From assembly GCF_946151065.1 (NCBI RefSeq), contig NZ_CAMGZA010000002.1:476669-540668 (forward strand): 64,000 nt of DNA, written 5' to 3'. This stretch comes from Microbacterium sp. Marseille-Q6965 (GTDB taxonomy: Bacteria; Actinomycetota; Actinomycetes; Actinomycetales; Microbacteriaceae). A program made the position numbers and the translations under genes. The number at the start of each line of letters is the position of its first letter. Positions within the stretch are counted from its first letter, which is position 1. Below are positions 6,842 through 15,406 of this stretch, piece by piece. The notes below the pieces were generated by a model that was given only the letters and a program-made list of their open reading frames with translations, had not been told where the DNA came from and searched no databases.

Positions 6842-8267
6842 TCAGGCGAGCACGTCGAACGACGTGGCGGCGGGGACGGGGAACGCGGGAGGGGCAGGCG
6901 GCGACGGCTCGCTCGCGGGGCGCCGGCGGCCGGCATCCGAGATCAGCCTCGGTCTCGTGGGCGGGGGCCTCGTCGCGGCCGGCGCCGTCTCGCGCGGCGC
7001 CGTCGCGCAACGACCCGGCGTCGGCGCCCGACTGCGCGGCGGCCTGGCCGCCCTGGCCGCCGTGGCCGCTCTGACCCCCCGCCGTGCCGGCTCCGGCGTC
7101 GTCCGCCGACAGGCCGAGGGTGGCGTGCGGGGCGGCGATGGCGAGATCGCGACGCAGGTCGGAGAGGATGTGGCGGATCGCATCGCGGCCCGCCTCGGAC
7201 GGGGCGAACAGCTCGATGCGCATGACGTCGCCGCTGATGCGCGCCCGCACGGTGACGGGGCCGATGTCCTCCGGCGAGACCGTGATCGTCACCTCGTGGG
7301 TGCCGTCGCCGGCGCGCGCGAGGGCGACGAGCTGCGGGGCGAGCTGGGGTGCGAGCGGCGGCGCCGTACGCGGGGGCGTCGCAATCGTGGGCGGCGCGGC
7401 GGCGGCACGCACCTCGACCGGGTTGGACCCGGCCGCCGTGGCCGGCAGGTCGGGGGAAGGAGCCGGTTGCCCATCGGTCGTGGGCTCCGTGGGGGTCGGC
7501 GCCGCGACACGGGCCGCGAACGCGGTCGCCGCGGGGGCGTCGTCCGCGGGGGACGCGAACGCGGATCCCGCCGAGGCGGCCAGGCGCGCCGGGTCGGCCC
7601 CGGTCGGGGCAGCCGGGAGCGGGCCGGGCCGGGGGCCGGCCGCGCGCGCGGCGTCGGCGGTCGCGCGGGAGGCCACCGCCCGCACGGCGCTCGACGGCTG
7701 CGCGGCGACCGGCTCGGAGGCCTCGGCCGCCACGGCGGCCGCCGCGGAAAGGGCCCCCGCGGCGGGTGCGGTCGGGGCCGGCGCCTGCGGCGCGGAGGCG
7801 GCGTGGGGAGCGGTCGTGGCGTGTGCCGGTCGCGGCGCGCCGGCCGCGGCGACCCGTGCCTCGGCGGCGGCCGGCTCGGCGCCCGCTCGCCCGGCGGCGG
7901 GAGCCGGCGCCGGGCCCGGTATCGGCGGGGGCACGGGCGTGGGCGCCGACGCCTCGCCCGCGGGAAGGACGGCCGTCTCCGCGGCGGTGGAGTCGTTCTC
8001 CGGGCCGGCGGCGTCCGCGTTCGCGTCGGTTCCGGTCCCCGGAGGCTCGGCGGCCGCGTCCGGGGCGAGCTGCCCCGCGGGGGCAGGAGGGGGCGCCGCC
8101 GCGGCCGCGGCGTCCACCGAGGCGGCCGCCCCCTCGGCGGGCGCGGCCGCCTCGGCCCCGACGGCGGCCAGTGCCGCGGCGAAGCCCTCGTGCGCGTGCC
8201 GGCCCGCCCCTGCGCGCCCGGAGGGCGCGGCCGGGGCGGCGGCGGTGAGGAGCCCGATCAGACTCAC
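6842..8267 (-). pseudogene. fliK: Flagellar hook-length control protein FliK, frameshifted in this sequence
   Basis: From the GTG at 8267 the frame gives an Ala/Pro-rich FliK-like N-terminal region and then the conserved C-terminal substrate-switch domain (VTITVSPEDIGPVTVRARISGDVMRIELFAPSEAGRDAIRHIL). Near 6935-6965 this frame turns into Arg-rich nonsense and stays open to 5559 across flgD and flgE. The +1 frame instead gives a natural ending (SEPSPPAPPAFPVPAATSFDVLA) with a stop at 6842, 12 bp before flgD. One inserted base or two lost bases would explain this. It may be a sequencing error in a GC-rich run or a true mutation. FliK measures the hook and switches export to filament substrates. 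Confidence 0.75.
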
Positions 8268-8986
8268 GAGAGCGCTCCCGTCAGCAGCCCGAGCGACGAC
8301 GACAGGCCCGTCTGCTGTGTGGCGAACAGGCTCTGCATCGCCGTGAGCAGCTCGGCCTGTGTGATCGTCGAGGCCGGCGCCGCGGCGGCGGCCGGAACCA
8401 CGGCGCCCGGGAGCAGGGCGGCGGGCTCCGCGGCGGTGGCGACGCGGCGGATGGTGGAGATCTCGTCGGGGGAGAGGTAGTTGTCGACGAGCTGCACGTC
8501 CTTGCCCGGTCGCGGCGCGTGGATGATCTTGCCGTCTCCGGCGTAGATGACGATGTGTCCCTCGCCCTTGGTGACGATGAGGTCGCCGGGCTGCGCCTGA
8601 TCGAGCGAGGGCACCTCCACGCCGATGTCGGCCTGGTCCTGCACCACGCGCGGCGCGTCGATGCCGAGGTCGGCCAGCACGCGCTGCACGAGGCCCGAGC
8701 AGTCCATGCCGGTCTCGTCCTCGCCGCCGAAGACGTATGGCACGCCAAGGTACGTCTTCGCCTGGGCGACGATGTCGGACCCCGTCACGCCGCCCGTCGT
8801 CCCGCCGGGCGCGGCGCCCGAGAGCGCATTCAGCACCGTGCCGAAGTCGGCCGCGCCGGCGCCGGAGGCGAAGGTCGTGGCGGGCGCCGCGGTCGCGGCG
8901 GCGGTCGAGGTCGCCGCCGGCGTGCTCAGCTCCTGGATGGCGGACTGAATGGCGCCGATCCGCTCCGTGATGGCGGTGATGCTCAT
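8264..8986 (-). CDS. Flagellar-locus NlpC/P60 peptidoglycan endopeptidase
   Basis: 240 residues. The NlpC/P60 domain spans about 70-175, with nucleophile Cys96 (GMDCSGLV) and histidines at 144 (GHIVIYAG) and 156 (IIHAPRPG), i.e. an intact catalytic set. There is no signal peptide: the N-terminus (MSITAITERIGAIQSAIQEL) looks like an export or assembly helix, so export through the flagellar apparatus is plausible. Coupled by ATGA to fliJ and by GTGA to fliK. It probably opens peptidoglycan for the rod, the job done by FlgJ elsewhere. Role inferred from position. Confidence 0.85.
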   Translation of the reverse strand: MSITAITERIGAIQSAIQELSTPAATSTAAATAAPATTFASGAGAADFGTVLNALSGAAPGGTTGGVTGSDIVAQAKTYLGVPYVFGGEDETGMDCSGLVQRVLADLGIDAPRVVQDQADIGVEVPSLDQAQPGDLIVTKGEGHIVIYAGDGKIIHAPRPGKDVQLVDNYLSPDEISTIRRVATAAEPAALLPGAVVPAAAAAPASTITQAELLTAMQSLFATQQTGLSSSLGLLTGALS

Positions 8987-9423
8987 GCTGCTCCCTCCCG
9001 AGGCGTGTCGGACGCCGCCCAGCGCCCCGTCGCGATCTCGTCCAGCGCGGTCTGCTCCGCGTGCAGCTCGCGCCGCCGCTCCCGCTCGGTGTGAGCGGCC
9101 TCGAGCTTCTCGAGCCCGCGGGCGCGACGCTTGGCGTCGGCGTGCGCGCGGCGGGCCTCCTCCTCGGCCTCGCGTCGCGCGTCGCTCAGCAGCGAGAGCT
9201 CGCTCAGCTGCGCCCGCGCCGCCGCGCGCGAGGCGGCGATGGCGGTGAGGGAGCGCACGTCCACGGCCGCGTCCGGCGCACCCGCGAGCGCGGCGCGCGT
9301 GCGGCGCTCGCTGGCCTCGGCCTGCCGCGCCGCAATGGAGGCGCGCGAGAGGCGCTCGGCGGCGGCGCGCTCCTGCACGCCGCGCAGCCGCAGCAGTCCG
9401 GCAAGGGGGAACCGTTCGCTCAT
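8983..9423 (-). CDS. fliJ: Flagellar export protein FliJ
   Basis: 146 residues, almost entirely helical and rich in Arg, Ala and Glu: a long antiparallel coiled coil beginning RFPLAGLLRLRGVQERAAAERL, matching FliJ. FliJ is the central stalk of the FliH-FliI ATPase complex and helps couple ATP hydrolysis to the export gate. Sequence identity in this family is low, so the call leans on size, coiled coil and position between fliI and the next gene, with ATGA overlaps at both ends. Confidence 0.88.
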   Translation of the reverse strand: MSERFPLAGLLRLRGVQERAAAERLSRASIAARQAEASERRTRAALAGAPDAAVDVRSLTAIAASRAAARAQLSELSLLSDARREAEEEARRAHADAKRRARGLEKLEAAHTERERRRELHAEQTALDEIATGRWAASDTPREGAA

Positions 9424-10712
9424 GACAGGTCTCCGAACGACGACACGAGTCCCTCGAGCCGCCGCCACGCCTCGGGGGCGGGGCACGACTCGTCGAGGGC
9501 CTGGGTGAGGAAAGCCGTGATGCCCCGCTCGTGCGCGACGGCGGCGTCCACGCGCGGGTCGGCGCCCGGCTGGTAGGCGCCGATGTCGAGCAGGTCCTTC
9601 GCGCTCCGGCGGGCGGCCATGACGGTGCGCAGCTGCGTCGCCAGGCGCCGCTGATCGACCGTCGTCACCTTGGAGGCCACGCGCGAGATGGACCCGAGCA
9701 CGTCGATCGCGGGGTGATGGCCGGTCACCGCCAGCGCCCGGTCGAGGACGATGTGCCCGTCGAGGATCGACCGGGCCGCGTCCGCGATGGGCTCGTTGTG
9801 GTCGTCGCCGTCGACGAGCACGGTGTAGAGACCCGTGACCGACCCTCGGCTGCCGGTGCCGGCGCGCTCCAGCAGCCGCGCCAGCACCGAGAACGTGGAG
9901 GGCGGGTACCCGCGCGTGGCCGGAGGCTCGCCCGCCGACAGTCCGATCTCGCGCTGGGCCATCGCCACGCGCGTGAGGGAGTCCATCATGAGCACGGCAT
10001 GCGCGCCCTCGTCGCGAAAGCCCTCGGCGATGCGGGTCGCCGTGAAGGCGGCGCGCAGGCGGGCCATCGCCGGCTGATCCGACGTCGCCACGACGACGAC
10101 CGAGCGCGCCAGGCCCTCCGGCCCCAGGTCGTCCTCGAGGAACTCGCGCACCTCGCGGCCGCGTTCGCCGACGAGGGCGATCACGGCCACCTCGGCCTCC
10201 GTGCCGCGCGCGATCATGGAAAGCAGCGACGACTTGCCGACGCCCGATCCCGCGAACAGGCCGAGACGCTGGCCGCGCCCCACCGTCGCGAGCGTGTCGA
10301 TCGCACGCACGCCCAGCGACAGCGGCATGTCGATGCGCGCGCGGTCCATGGCCGCCGGGGGATCGTTGTCGAGCGTGACCCGCGGCGCATCGACCGGGCC
10401 CTTCCCGTCGATCGGGCGGCCGAGCCCGTCGAGCACACGACCGCGCAGCGCCCGGCCGGTGGGCACGCGAAGCGGGCCGCCCGCCGCGCGCGCCGGCGCA
10501 CCCGCCGTGAGCCCGCTCACGGCGGACAGCGGCATACACCGTGCGCCGTCCGTGCCCGTGGCCACCACCTCCGCAGCGATGCCGTCGCCGAGGGTGACGA
10601 GGTCACCGACGGCGCTGTCCAGCCCGCGCACCTCCACGGCGAGCCCCCGCACCTGCGACACGGCGCCGATCCGCTCGGGCCGCACCGCTTCCAGCACCGC
10701 GTCCCAGCTCAC
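9420..10712 (-). CDS. fliI: Flagellum-specific ATPase FliI
   Basis: 430 residues, standard length. Walker A is AGSGVGKS at about 154-161 and Walker B AHAVLMMDSLTR near 235-245. The FliI/F1-beta signature RGYPPSTFSVLARLLERAG is present, as is the catalytic glutamate in VGERGREVREFLED. It forms the hexameric ATPase of the flagellar export apparatus with FliH and FliJ. GTG at 10712 (V/M-SWDAVLEAV) overlaps the fliH stop; extending the frame further upstream only reads through fliH. Confidence 0.97.
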   Translation of the reverse strand: MSWDAVLEAVRPERIGAVSQVRGLAVEVRGLDSAVGDLVTLGDGIAAEVVATGTDGARCMPLSAVSGLTAGAPARAAGGPLRVPTGRALRGRVLDGLGRPIDGKGPVDAPRVTLDNDPPAAMDRARIDMPLSLGVRAIDTLATVGRGQRLGLFAGSGVGKSSLLSMIARGTEAEVAVIALVGERGREVREFLEDDLGPEGLARSVVVVATSDQPAMARLRAAFTATRIAEGFRDEGAHAVLMMDSLTRVAMAQREIGLSAGEPPATRGYPPSTFSVLARLLERAGTGSRGSVTGLYTVLVDGDDHNEPIADAARSILDGHIVLDRALAVTGHHPAIDVLGSISRVASKVTTVDQRRLATQLRTVMAARRSAKDLLDIGAYQPGADPRVDAAVAHERGITAFLTQALDESCPAPEAWRRLEGLVSSFGDLS

Positions 10713-11341
10713 GTCAGGGCCTCCGACCGGTCGCCGTCCTCGAGGGCGCGGCGAGCGCGCTCGAAGGCGGTGGCGATGCGGGCGTCCACGAGGCCCTCGG
10801 GCAGCGTCGCCACGGCATCGCCGCGGGCGAGGGTGGGATCCGCCACGAGCGCGACGCCTTCGGGCGCCGCGCCGGCGCCGCGCAGCGTCTCGAGGTCGAT
10901 GGGGTTCAGGCGCAGCGCGCGCACGTCCGCCGCGCCCACCTCGGACAGTGCACGATGCAGGGCGAGTGCCGCGGCGTCGTCCGCCATGCTGAGCTCTCGT
11001 CCCACCACCGCCTCTGCCAGCTCCACCGCGAGCCGCTCGAGTGTGCGGCACCCGGCCTCGACGAGCTCGCGCTCGCGCTCGGCGAGCGCCGTCACCGCGG
11101 CGTCGAGCGCGACGAGGGCCTGACCGATGCGACGCTCGGCCGCGATGCGCTCCTGCTGACGCTCGTGCGCGAGCTCCTCCCGGATGATGGCGACGGCCTC
11201 ATTCGCCGCACGCATGCCGGCGGCATGGCCGGCCGCGTAGCCGCGGATCCGGGCCGCCTCGAACTCGCGCTCCCGCTCGGCCCCGTGCCGGTCGATCCGG
11301 GGGAACACCGCCGAGGTGAACGACGACGCGTCAGTAGACAT
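10709..11341 (-). CDS. fliH: Flagellar assembly protein FliH
   Basis: 210 residues from ATG 11341 (MSTDASSFTSAVFPRID). A long charged coiled-coil arm (REREFEAARIRGYAAGHAAG) includes the G-x-x-x-G-type spacing seen in FliH. A C-terminal globular region (LAEAVVGREL; RLNPIDLETL; DARIATAFERARRAL) resembles the FliH/V-ATPase subunit E fold. FliH is the stator-like regulator of FliI. The start overlaps the fliG 3' end by 11 bp; an alternative start 12 bp upstream is possible. Confidence 0.9.
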   Translation of the reverse strand: MSTDASSFTSAVFPRIDRHGAEREREFEAARIRGYAAGHAAGMRAANEAVAIIREELAHERQQERIAAERRIGQALVALDAAVTALAERERELVEAGCRTLERLAVELAEAVVGRELSMADDAAALALHRALSEVGAADVRALRLNPIDLETLRGAGAAPEGVALVADPTLARGDAVATLPEGLVDARIATAFERARRALEDGDRSEALT

Positions 11342-12335
11342 ACTCGTCCTCATCCGAGCGGTGCACGGTGATCTCGCCCGCGGCGGCGAGCGAACGAATG
11401 GTCCGGACGATCTCGGCCCTCGCCTCCTCGACCTGCGAGACGCGCACGGGCCCCATGATGCGGATCTCCTCGTCCAGCACCTCGCGATTGCGTTCCGAGA
11501 CGTTCTTGCGGATCACGTCGGCGATGGCCTGGTTCACGCCCTTCAGCGCCAGAGCCAGCGTGCGGATGTCGACCCCGCGCAGCACCCGCTGGGCGTCGCG
11601 GTCCTCGAGCTTGACGATGTCGGCGAACGTGACCATGCGGGAGCGGATCTCCTCGGCGAGCGCGGTGTCGCGCTCGTCGATGCTCTCGAGCAACGCCTTC
11701 TCGATGGTCGCGTCCGAGCGGTTGATGATCTCCACGAGCGGCTGCACGCCGCCCACCGCCTCGGAGCCCTCCCGCATGGCGAAGACGCCGGTGCGCGAGC
11801 GCATCGTGTCGGCGACGACGGCGATGGCCTCCTGCGTGGCCGAGCCCATGGTGGCGATCGACTGCGCGACGTCCGTGCGCAGCGGATCGGGCAGGGCGGC
11901 GAGCACGTTGGCCGCGTGGCTCGTGCGCAGGTGCGCGAGGATCAGCGCGATGGTCTGCGGCAGCTCGCCCTCCAGCAGCGTCGCCAGCTGCTCGGGATCG
12001 GCGGCGTTGAGGAACTCCAGCGACGTGCCCGCCATCGTCGAGCTCACGCGCGTGAGCACGCCGGCGGCTCGATCGGCGCCGAACGACGCCTCCAGCAGCG
12101 ACGCGGCGACATCGCGGCCGCCGCGCCCGGGCGGCAGATGCCCCTGCGCGAGGCGGTGGAACTCGCGCAGGGCGCGGGCGGTGGTGGCGGCGTCGGGCTG
12201 CCGCATGCGGATGATCTCGGCGGCGACCTCCTCCGCCTCGGTCTCGGTGAGGTGCTTCATCACCTCCACCGCGCGGGCGCGGTCGAGATTCATGAGCACG
12301 ACGGCCGCCTTCTGCGTGCCCGTCAGCGTGCTCAC
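11331..12335 (-). CDS. fliG: Flagellar motor switch protein FliG
   Basis: 334 residues, standard length. The three armadillo-like domains are present: the N-terminal MS-ring binding part (TGTQKAAVVLMNLDRARAVEVMKHLTETEAEEVAAEI), the middle domain (LLEGELPQTIALILAHL) and the C-terminal torque helix with charged residues (SIDERDTALAEEIRSRMVTFADIVKLEDRDAQRVLRGVD). It rotates against MotA and sits on FliF. GTG start overlapping the fliF stop. Confidence 0.97.
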   Translation of the reverse strand: MSTLTGTQKAAVVLMNLDRARAVEVMKHLTETEAEEVAAEIIRMRQPDAATTARALREFHRLAQGHLPPGRGGRDVAASLLEASFGADRAAGVLTRVSSTMAGTSLEFLNAADPEQLATLLEGELPQTIALILAHLRTSHAANVLAALPDPLRTDVAQSIATMGSATQEAIAVVADTMRSRTGVFAMREGSEAVGGVQPLVEIINRSDATIEKALLESIDERDTALAEEIRSRMVTFADIVKLEDRDAQRVLRGVDIRTLALALKGVNQAIADVIRKNVSERNREVLDEEIRIMGPVRVSQVEEARAEIVRTIRSLAAAGEITVHRSDEDEYVY

Positions 12336-13969
12336 GCGTGCACCTCCTCGCCGATCATCGCCCGCAGGGCCTCGGCGGTCTTCTGCGGATCGCGGCGCGC
12401 GAGCGACTCGAGCTCGATGCGGTGGCGCTCGAGGGCGATCTGATCGGGTTCGGGCGCCTCCGGCTCCGGATCGATGTCGAGGCCGAGCGGCACGGTCGGC
12501 GACGTCTCGATCTGCGGCGTCGGAACCGGCATGGTCGGGGGCTCCGGGGTCTCCTGCGGGGTGAGCAGCAGGGTCGGGGTCGCGTCGAGGGCCGCCAGCG
12601 GCTCGGCCTCCTCGGCGCCGCGGCGGCGGCGCAGGCGCACGGCGAGGATGATCACGCCGATCAGCAGCGGGAGGGCGATGGCGACGGCGATCGCGGCGGT
12701 GCGCAGCAGCGCGTCCATCCGCTGCGCCTCCTCGGCCTCGCGCGCCTGATCGAGCGCCGCCTGGGCGGCCTCGGCGTCGGCGGTGCTGAACGGCATCGTC
12801 GCGACGGTGACCTCGTCGCCGCGCTCGGCGTTGAGGCCGGCGGCCGTGGCCACCAGATCCTCGAGCTGTCCGACGTCGAGACCGGCGGCGGCCTCCTCGT
12901 CCACGGCGACCGAGATGGTCTGGCGCTCGATTCCTCCCGCCGGCGTCGTGATGCGCTCGGTGCTCTTGTTGACGTTGTTGTCGACGAGGGTCTCGGTGGA
13001 CTCGTACGTGCCGCCGCCCTGGCCGTCGGGCACCGCGATGTTGTCGGGACCCAGCACGCCCGTGCCGCCGCCGGTGCCGGTGTACGTCTCGGTCCGGGTC
13101 TCCTCCGTGTCGGGGAGCGCGTCTTCCGGTGTGGTGAAGGTCTCGTCCACCCGCTCGCTCGTGGCGTTGGAGACCTCCGCGGCCACGGTGACGGTGGCGT
13201 TGCCCGCGCCGACCACGCGGTCCATCATCTCCTGGATGTTCGCGGCCACCTTGGCCTCGTAGTCCGAGGCCTGGTCGTCCACGCCACCGGCGGTGCCGGT
13301 GCCCACGGCGGACAGCGTCTCGCCGGCCTGGTCGATCACGGCGACGTTCTCGGGCGACATGCCGCTGATGGCCGCGGAGGTCAGGTGGACGATCGCCTCC
13401 ACCTGATCGCGGGTCAGCGTCGAGCCGGACCGCGTCTCCACGAAGACGGAGGCGGTCGGGTCCACGGTCTCGGAGACGAACACGCTCTCCTCGGGGATCG
13501 CCAGCTGCACCGACGCGGCGTTCACGCCGTCCATCGATGAGATGGTGCGCGCCAGCTCGCCCTCGATCGCGCGCTTGTAGGTGACCGACTGCTGGAACTC
13601 GCTCGTCGTCACGCCCATGTCATCCAGCAGGGTGTAGCCGTTCGTGCCGTCGCCCGGCAGGCCCGACGCGGCGGCGGCGAGGCGCTGGTCGTACACGTCC
13701 TGCTGCGGCACGAGCACGGTGGCGCCGCCGTCGGCGAGCTCGTACGGCACGCCGGCGGTCTCGAGCTGCTCGACCACGGCGCTGGCGTCCGTGGCGGTGA
13801 GACCGGTGAACAGCGGGGCATACTGCGGCCGCGTGAGCCAGCTCGCGAGCGCCACCGCGCCGAGCGCGAGCACGGCCACGCCGATGATCGCGATCGTGCG
13901 CTGGGCGATCGTGAAGCTCGAGATCGCCCGCCCGATCCGCCCGAAGAACCCGGTGACCGCCTGAGGCAT
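12332..13969 (-). CDS. fliF: Flagellar MS-ring protein FliF
   Basis: 545 residues. N-terminal membrane helix (IAIIGVAVLALGAVALASWLT), ring-building domains (YAPLFTGLTATDASAVVEQLETAGVPYELADGG; RAIEGELARTISSMDGVNAASVQLAIPEESVF), a glycine/threonine-rich beta-collar insert (ETRTETYTGTGGGTGVLGPDN), a second membrane helix (AIAVAIALPLLIGVIILAVRL) and an acidic cytoplasmic tail that docks FliG. FliF forms the MS-ring around the export gate. It starts one base inside the fliE stop (TGATG). Confidence 0.97.
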   Translation of the reverse strand: MPQAVTGFFGRIGRAISSFTIAQRTIAIIGVAVLALGAVALASWLTRPQYAPLFTGLTATDASAVVEQLETAGVPYELADGGATVLVPQQDVYDQRLAAAASGLPGDGTNGYTLLDDMGVTTSEFQQSVTYKRAIEGELARTISSMDGVNAASVQLAIPEESVFVSETVDPTASVFVETRSGSTLTRDQVEAIVHLTSAAISGMSPENVAVIDQAGETLSAVGTGTAGGVDDQASDYEAKVAANIQEMMDRVVGAGNATVTVAAEVSNATSERVDETFTTPEDALPDTEETRTETYTGTGGGTGVLGPDNIAVPDGQGGGTYESTETLVDNNVNKSTERITTPAGGIERQTISVAVDEEAAAGLDVGQLEDLVATAAGLNAERGDEVTVATMPFSTADAEAAQAALDQAREAEEAQRMDALLRTAAIAVAIALPLLIGVIILAVRLRRRRGAEEAEPLAALDATPTLLLTPQETPEPPTMPVPTPQIETSPTVPLGLDIDPEPEAPEPDQIALERHRIELESLARRDPQKTAEALRAMIGEEVHA

Positions 13970-14271
13970 CAGGCCTGCATCCTCATGATCTCGTTGAAGG
14001 CGTCGACGCCCTTGTTGCGCACGGCCGCGACCAGTTCAAGGGTGACCGAGGCGCGTGTGGAGGCGATCATCGCCGAGTGGATGTCGTCCAGGTCGCCGGT
14101 CACGGCGGCGACGGCGAGCTCGTTCGAGGTGGACTGCAGTCGCGCCAGCTCGTCGACCGCCCCCGTCACCGACTCGGCGAACGCGCTGCCGTCCGTGGCG
14201 GGGGTGGTCGGCTGCGGCAGCAGCGCGTCGGCGGCGCCCGACAGGGAGTCGATGGCGTCGATGGGGGGCAT
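13969..14271 (-). CDS. fliE: Flagellar hook-basal body adaptor FliE
   Basis: 100 residues. The conserved C-terminal helix pair is visible (GDLDDIHSAMIASTRASVTLELVAAVRNKGVDAFNEIMRM). FliE joins the MS-ring to the proximal rod and is the first substrate through the export gate. It lies between flgC and fliF with 1-bp overlaps on both sides, the standard flgB-flgC-fliE-fliF order. Confidence 0.95.
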   Translation of the reverse strand: MPPIDAIDSLSGAADALLPQPTTPATDGSAFAESVTGAVDELARLQSTSNELAVAAVTGDLDDIHSAMIASTRASVTLELVAAVRNKGVDAFNEIMRMQA

Positions 14272-14663
14272 CAGGACCGTCCGATCTGCAGGGCCGCCTC
14301 GTACGTCGTCTTCGCGCGGTCCACCACCGCGGCGCTCGCCTGGTAACCCCGCTGGGCCAGGATCAGCTGGCTCATCTGGTCGCCCAGGTTGATGTCGGGG
14401 TAGCGCACGTAGCCGTCCTCGTCGGCGAGCGGGTGCCCGGGCTCATGGACCACGCGACCCTCCGCGTCGCCGTAGGCGATGCCCGCGACGTACACGCCCG
14501 GGTTCGCGGCGTCCTTCTCGACCATCACGTAGCGCTCCTGGAACGCCGCCTCGTCGGTGGAGGAGGCGTTGTTGATGTTGGCGATGTTGTCGCTGAGGGC
14601 GTCGAGCCACTTCCGGTGCACGGTCAGCCCCGTGCCGGCGATGCCGATGGCGTCGAAGGTCAC
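14271..14663 (-). CDS. flgC: Flagellar basal-body rod protein FlgC
   Basis: 130 residues. It begins with the rod family helix (AIGIAGTGLTVHRKWLDALSDNIANINN) and ends with its partner helix (LGDQMSQLILAQRGYQASAAVVDRAKTTYEAALQIG). The usual NTPGY after NIAN is replaced by NNASSTDEAAFQERYV; the EAAFQERYV part is a FlgC feature. Proximal rod component. Ten base pairs follow the flgB stop. Confidence 0.95.
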   Translation of the reverse strand: MTFDAIGIAGTGLTVHRKWLDALSDNIANINNASSTDEAAFQERYVMVEKDAANPGVYVAGIAYGDAEGRVVHEPGHPLADEDGYVRYPDINLGDQMSQLILAQRGYQASAAVVDRAKTTYEAALQIGRS

Positions 14664-14673
14664 GGATGCCTCC

Positions 14674-15018
14674 TCACGAGCTGGTGCGCAGGGCGGTGCG
14701 CACGCCGGTGAACGAGCCGCCGATGGCCTGGCTGGCGAACTGGTACCGCAGGACCGTGTCGATGTTCGACAGCGTCTCGGTGTCGAGGTTGACGTTGTTG
14801 CCGTTCAGCCGCGTGGGCTCGAGCGACTCGGCGGTGGTCGGCTCCACGACGCCGGAACCCTCGGCGACGGACGCGGCGAGGGCGTCTTCGAATTGCACAC
14901 GCTTGGCGTGATAGCCGGGGGTGTTGACGTTCGCGATGTTGTCGGCGATGGCGCGCTGACGCTGCGACAGGCCGTCGAGCGCGCTCGTGAGCGCGCTGAG
15001 GGTGACCGAGTCGAACAC
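14674..15018 (-). CDS. flgB: Flagellar basal-body rod protein FlgB
   Basis: 114 residues with the rod motif DNIANVNTPGYHAKRVQFEDAL and a C-terminal helix (NIDTVLRYQFASQAIGGSFTGVRTAL). First gene of the twelve-gene hook/basal-body operon ending with flgE. GTG start at 15018; a sigma-28-type promoter lies 77 bp upstream. Confidence 0.95.
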   Translation of the reverse strand: MFDSVTLSALTSALDGLSQRQRAIADNIANVNTPGYHAKRVQFEDALAASVAEGSGVVEPTTAESLEPTRLNGNNVNLDTETLSNIDTVLRYQFASQAIGGSFTGVRTALRTSS

Positions 15019-15095
15019 GAGGACGGGAGCCCTTCGATAGCAGCTGTCCGGCCTATCCGTGGCCTGAGGGTCGAGCGATCCGTGCTCACCCTGCT

Positions 15096-15123
15096 CTATC
15101 GGCAGGCGCGCGCCGCGCGTTAG
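15096..15123 (-). promoter_or_regulatory. Sigma-28-type promoter of flgB operon
   Basis: Minus strand: CTAA, 16 nt, GCCGATAG, an almost exact match to the sigma-28 consensus in sequence and spacing, and the same as the fliC site. It sits between the small gene after fliS and flgB, leaving a 77-nt leader. Confidence 0.75.
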
Positions 15124-15133
15124 GCGCGGGTTC

Positions 15134-15406
15134 TCAGCCGTCCAGATCGACGTACGCGGGGCGACCCTCGGGCGACGGCACGCGACGCAGCGCGGTCAGC
15201 TGCGCGAGGGCCGCGTCGCGCTCCTGCGCGAGCGTCGCGATCCGCCGGCGCTGGGACTCGAGCACCCGGCGGGCGCGCTGCTCGAGCGCCGGCGGCAGAT
15301 CCGAGGCCGGCCGCTCCCACGGGGCCGTCGGTGCGTCGTCGGCGAGGTCGCGTTCGAAGCGGTCGAGGAGCGCCTCCCACTCCCGCATCGCGTCGCGGTC
15401 AGGCAC
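15134..15406 (-). CDS. Small coiled-coil protein downstream of fliS (possibly FliT-like)
   Basis: 90-residue helical protein (MREWEALLDRFERDLADD; LPPALEQRARRVLESQRRRIATLAQERDAALAQLTAL) with no membrane segment. It overlaps the fliS 3' end by 8 bp, so it is probably co-translated with the filament chaperone. The fliD-fliS-X position is where FliT-type chaperones are often found, but I do not see a diagnostic motif. GTG at 15406 is used; an ATG a few codons in is also possible. Confidence 0.7.
   Translation of the reverse strand: MPDRDAMREWEALLDRFERDLADDAPTAPWERPASDLPPALEQRARRVLESQRRRIATLAQERDAALAQLTALRRVPSPEGRPAYVDLDG

Noticed and set aside
9920..9945. GCCGACAG inside fliI as another sigma-28 site
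   Set aside because: No CTAA-like element 16 bp upstream and it lies antisense within a coding region.
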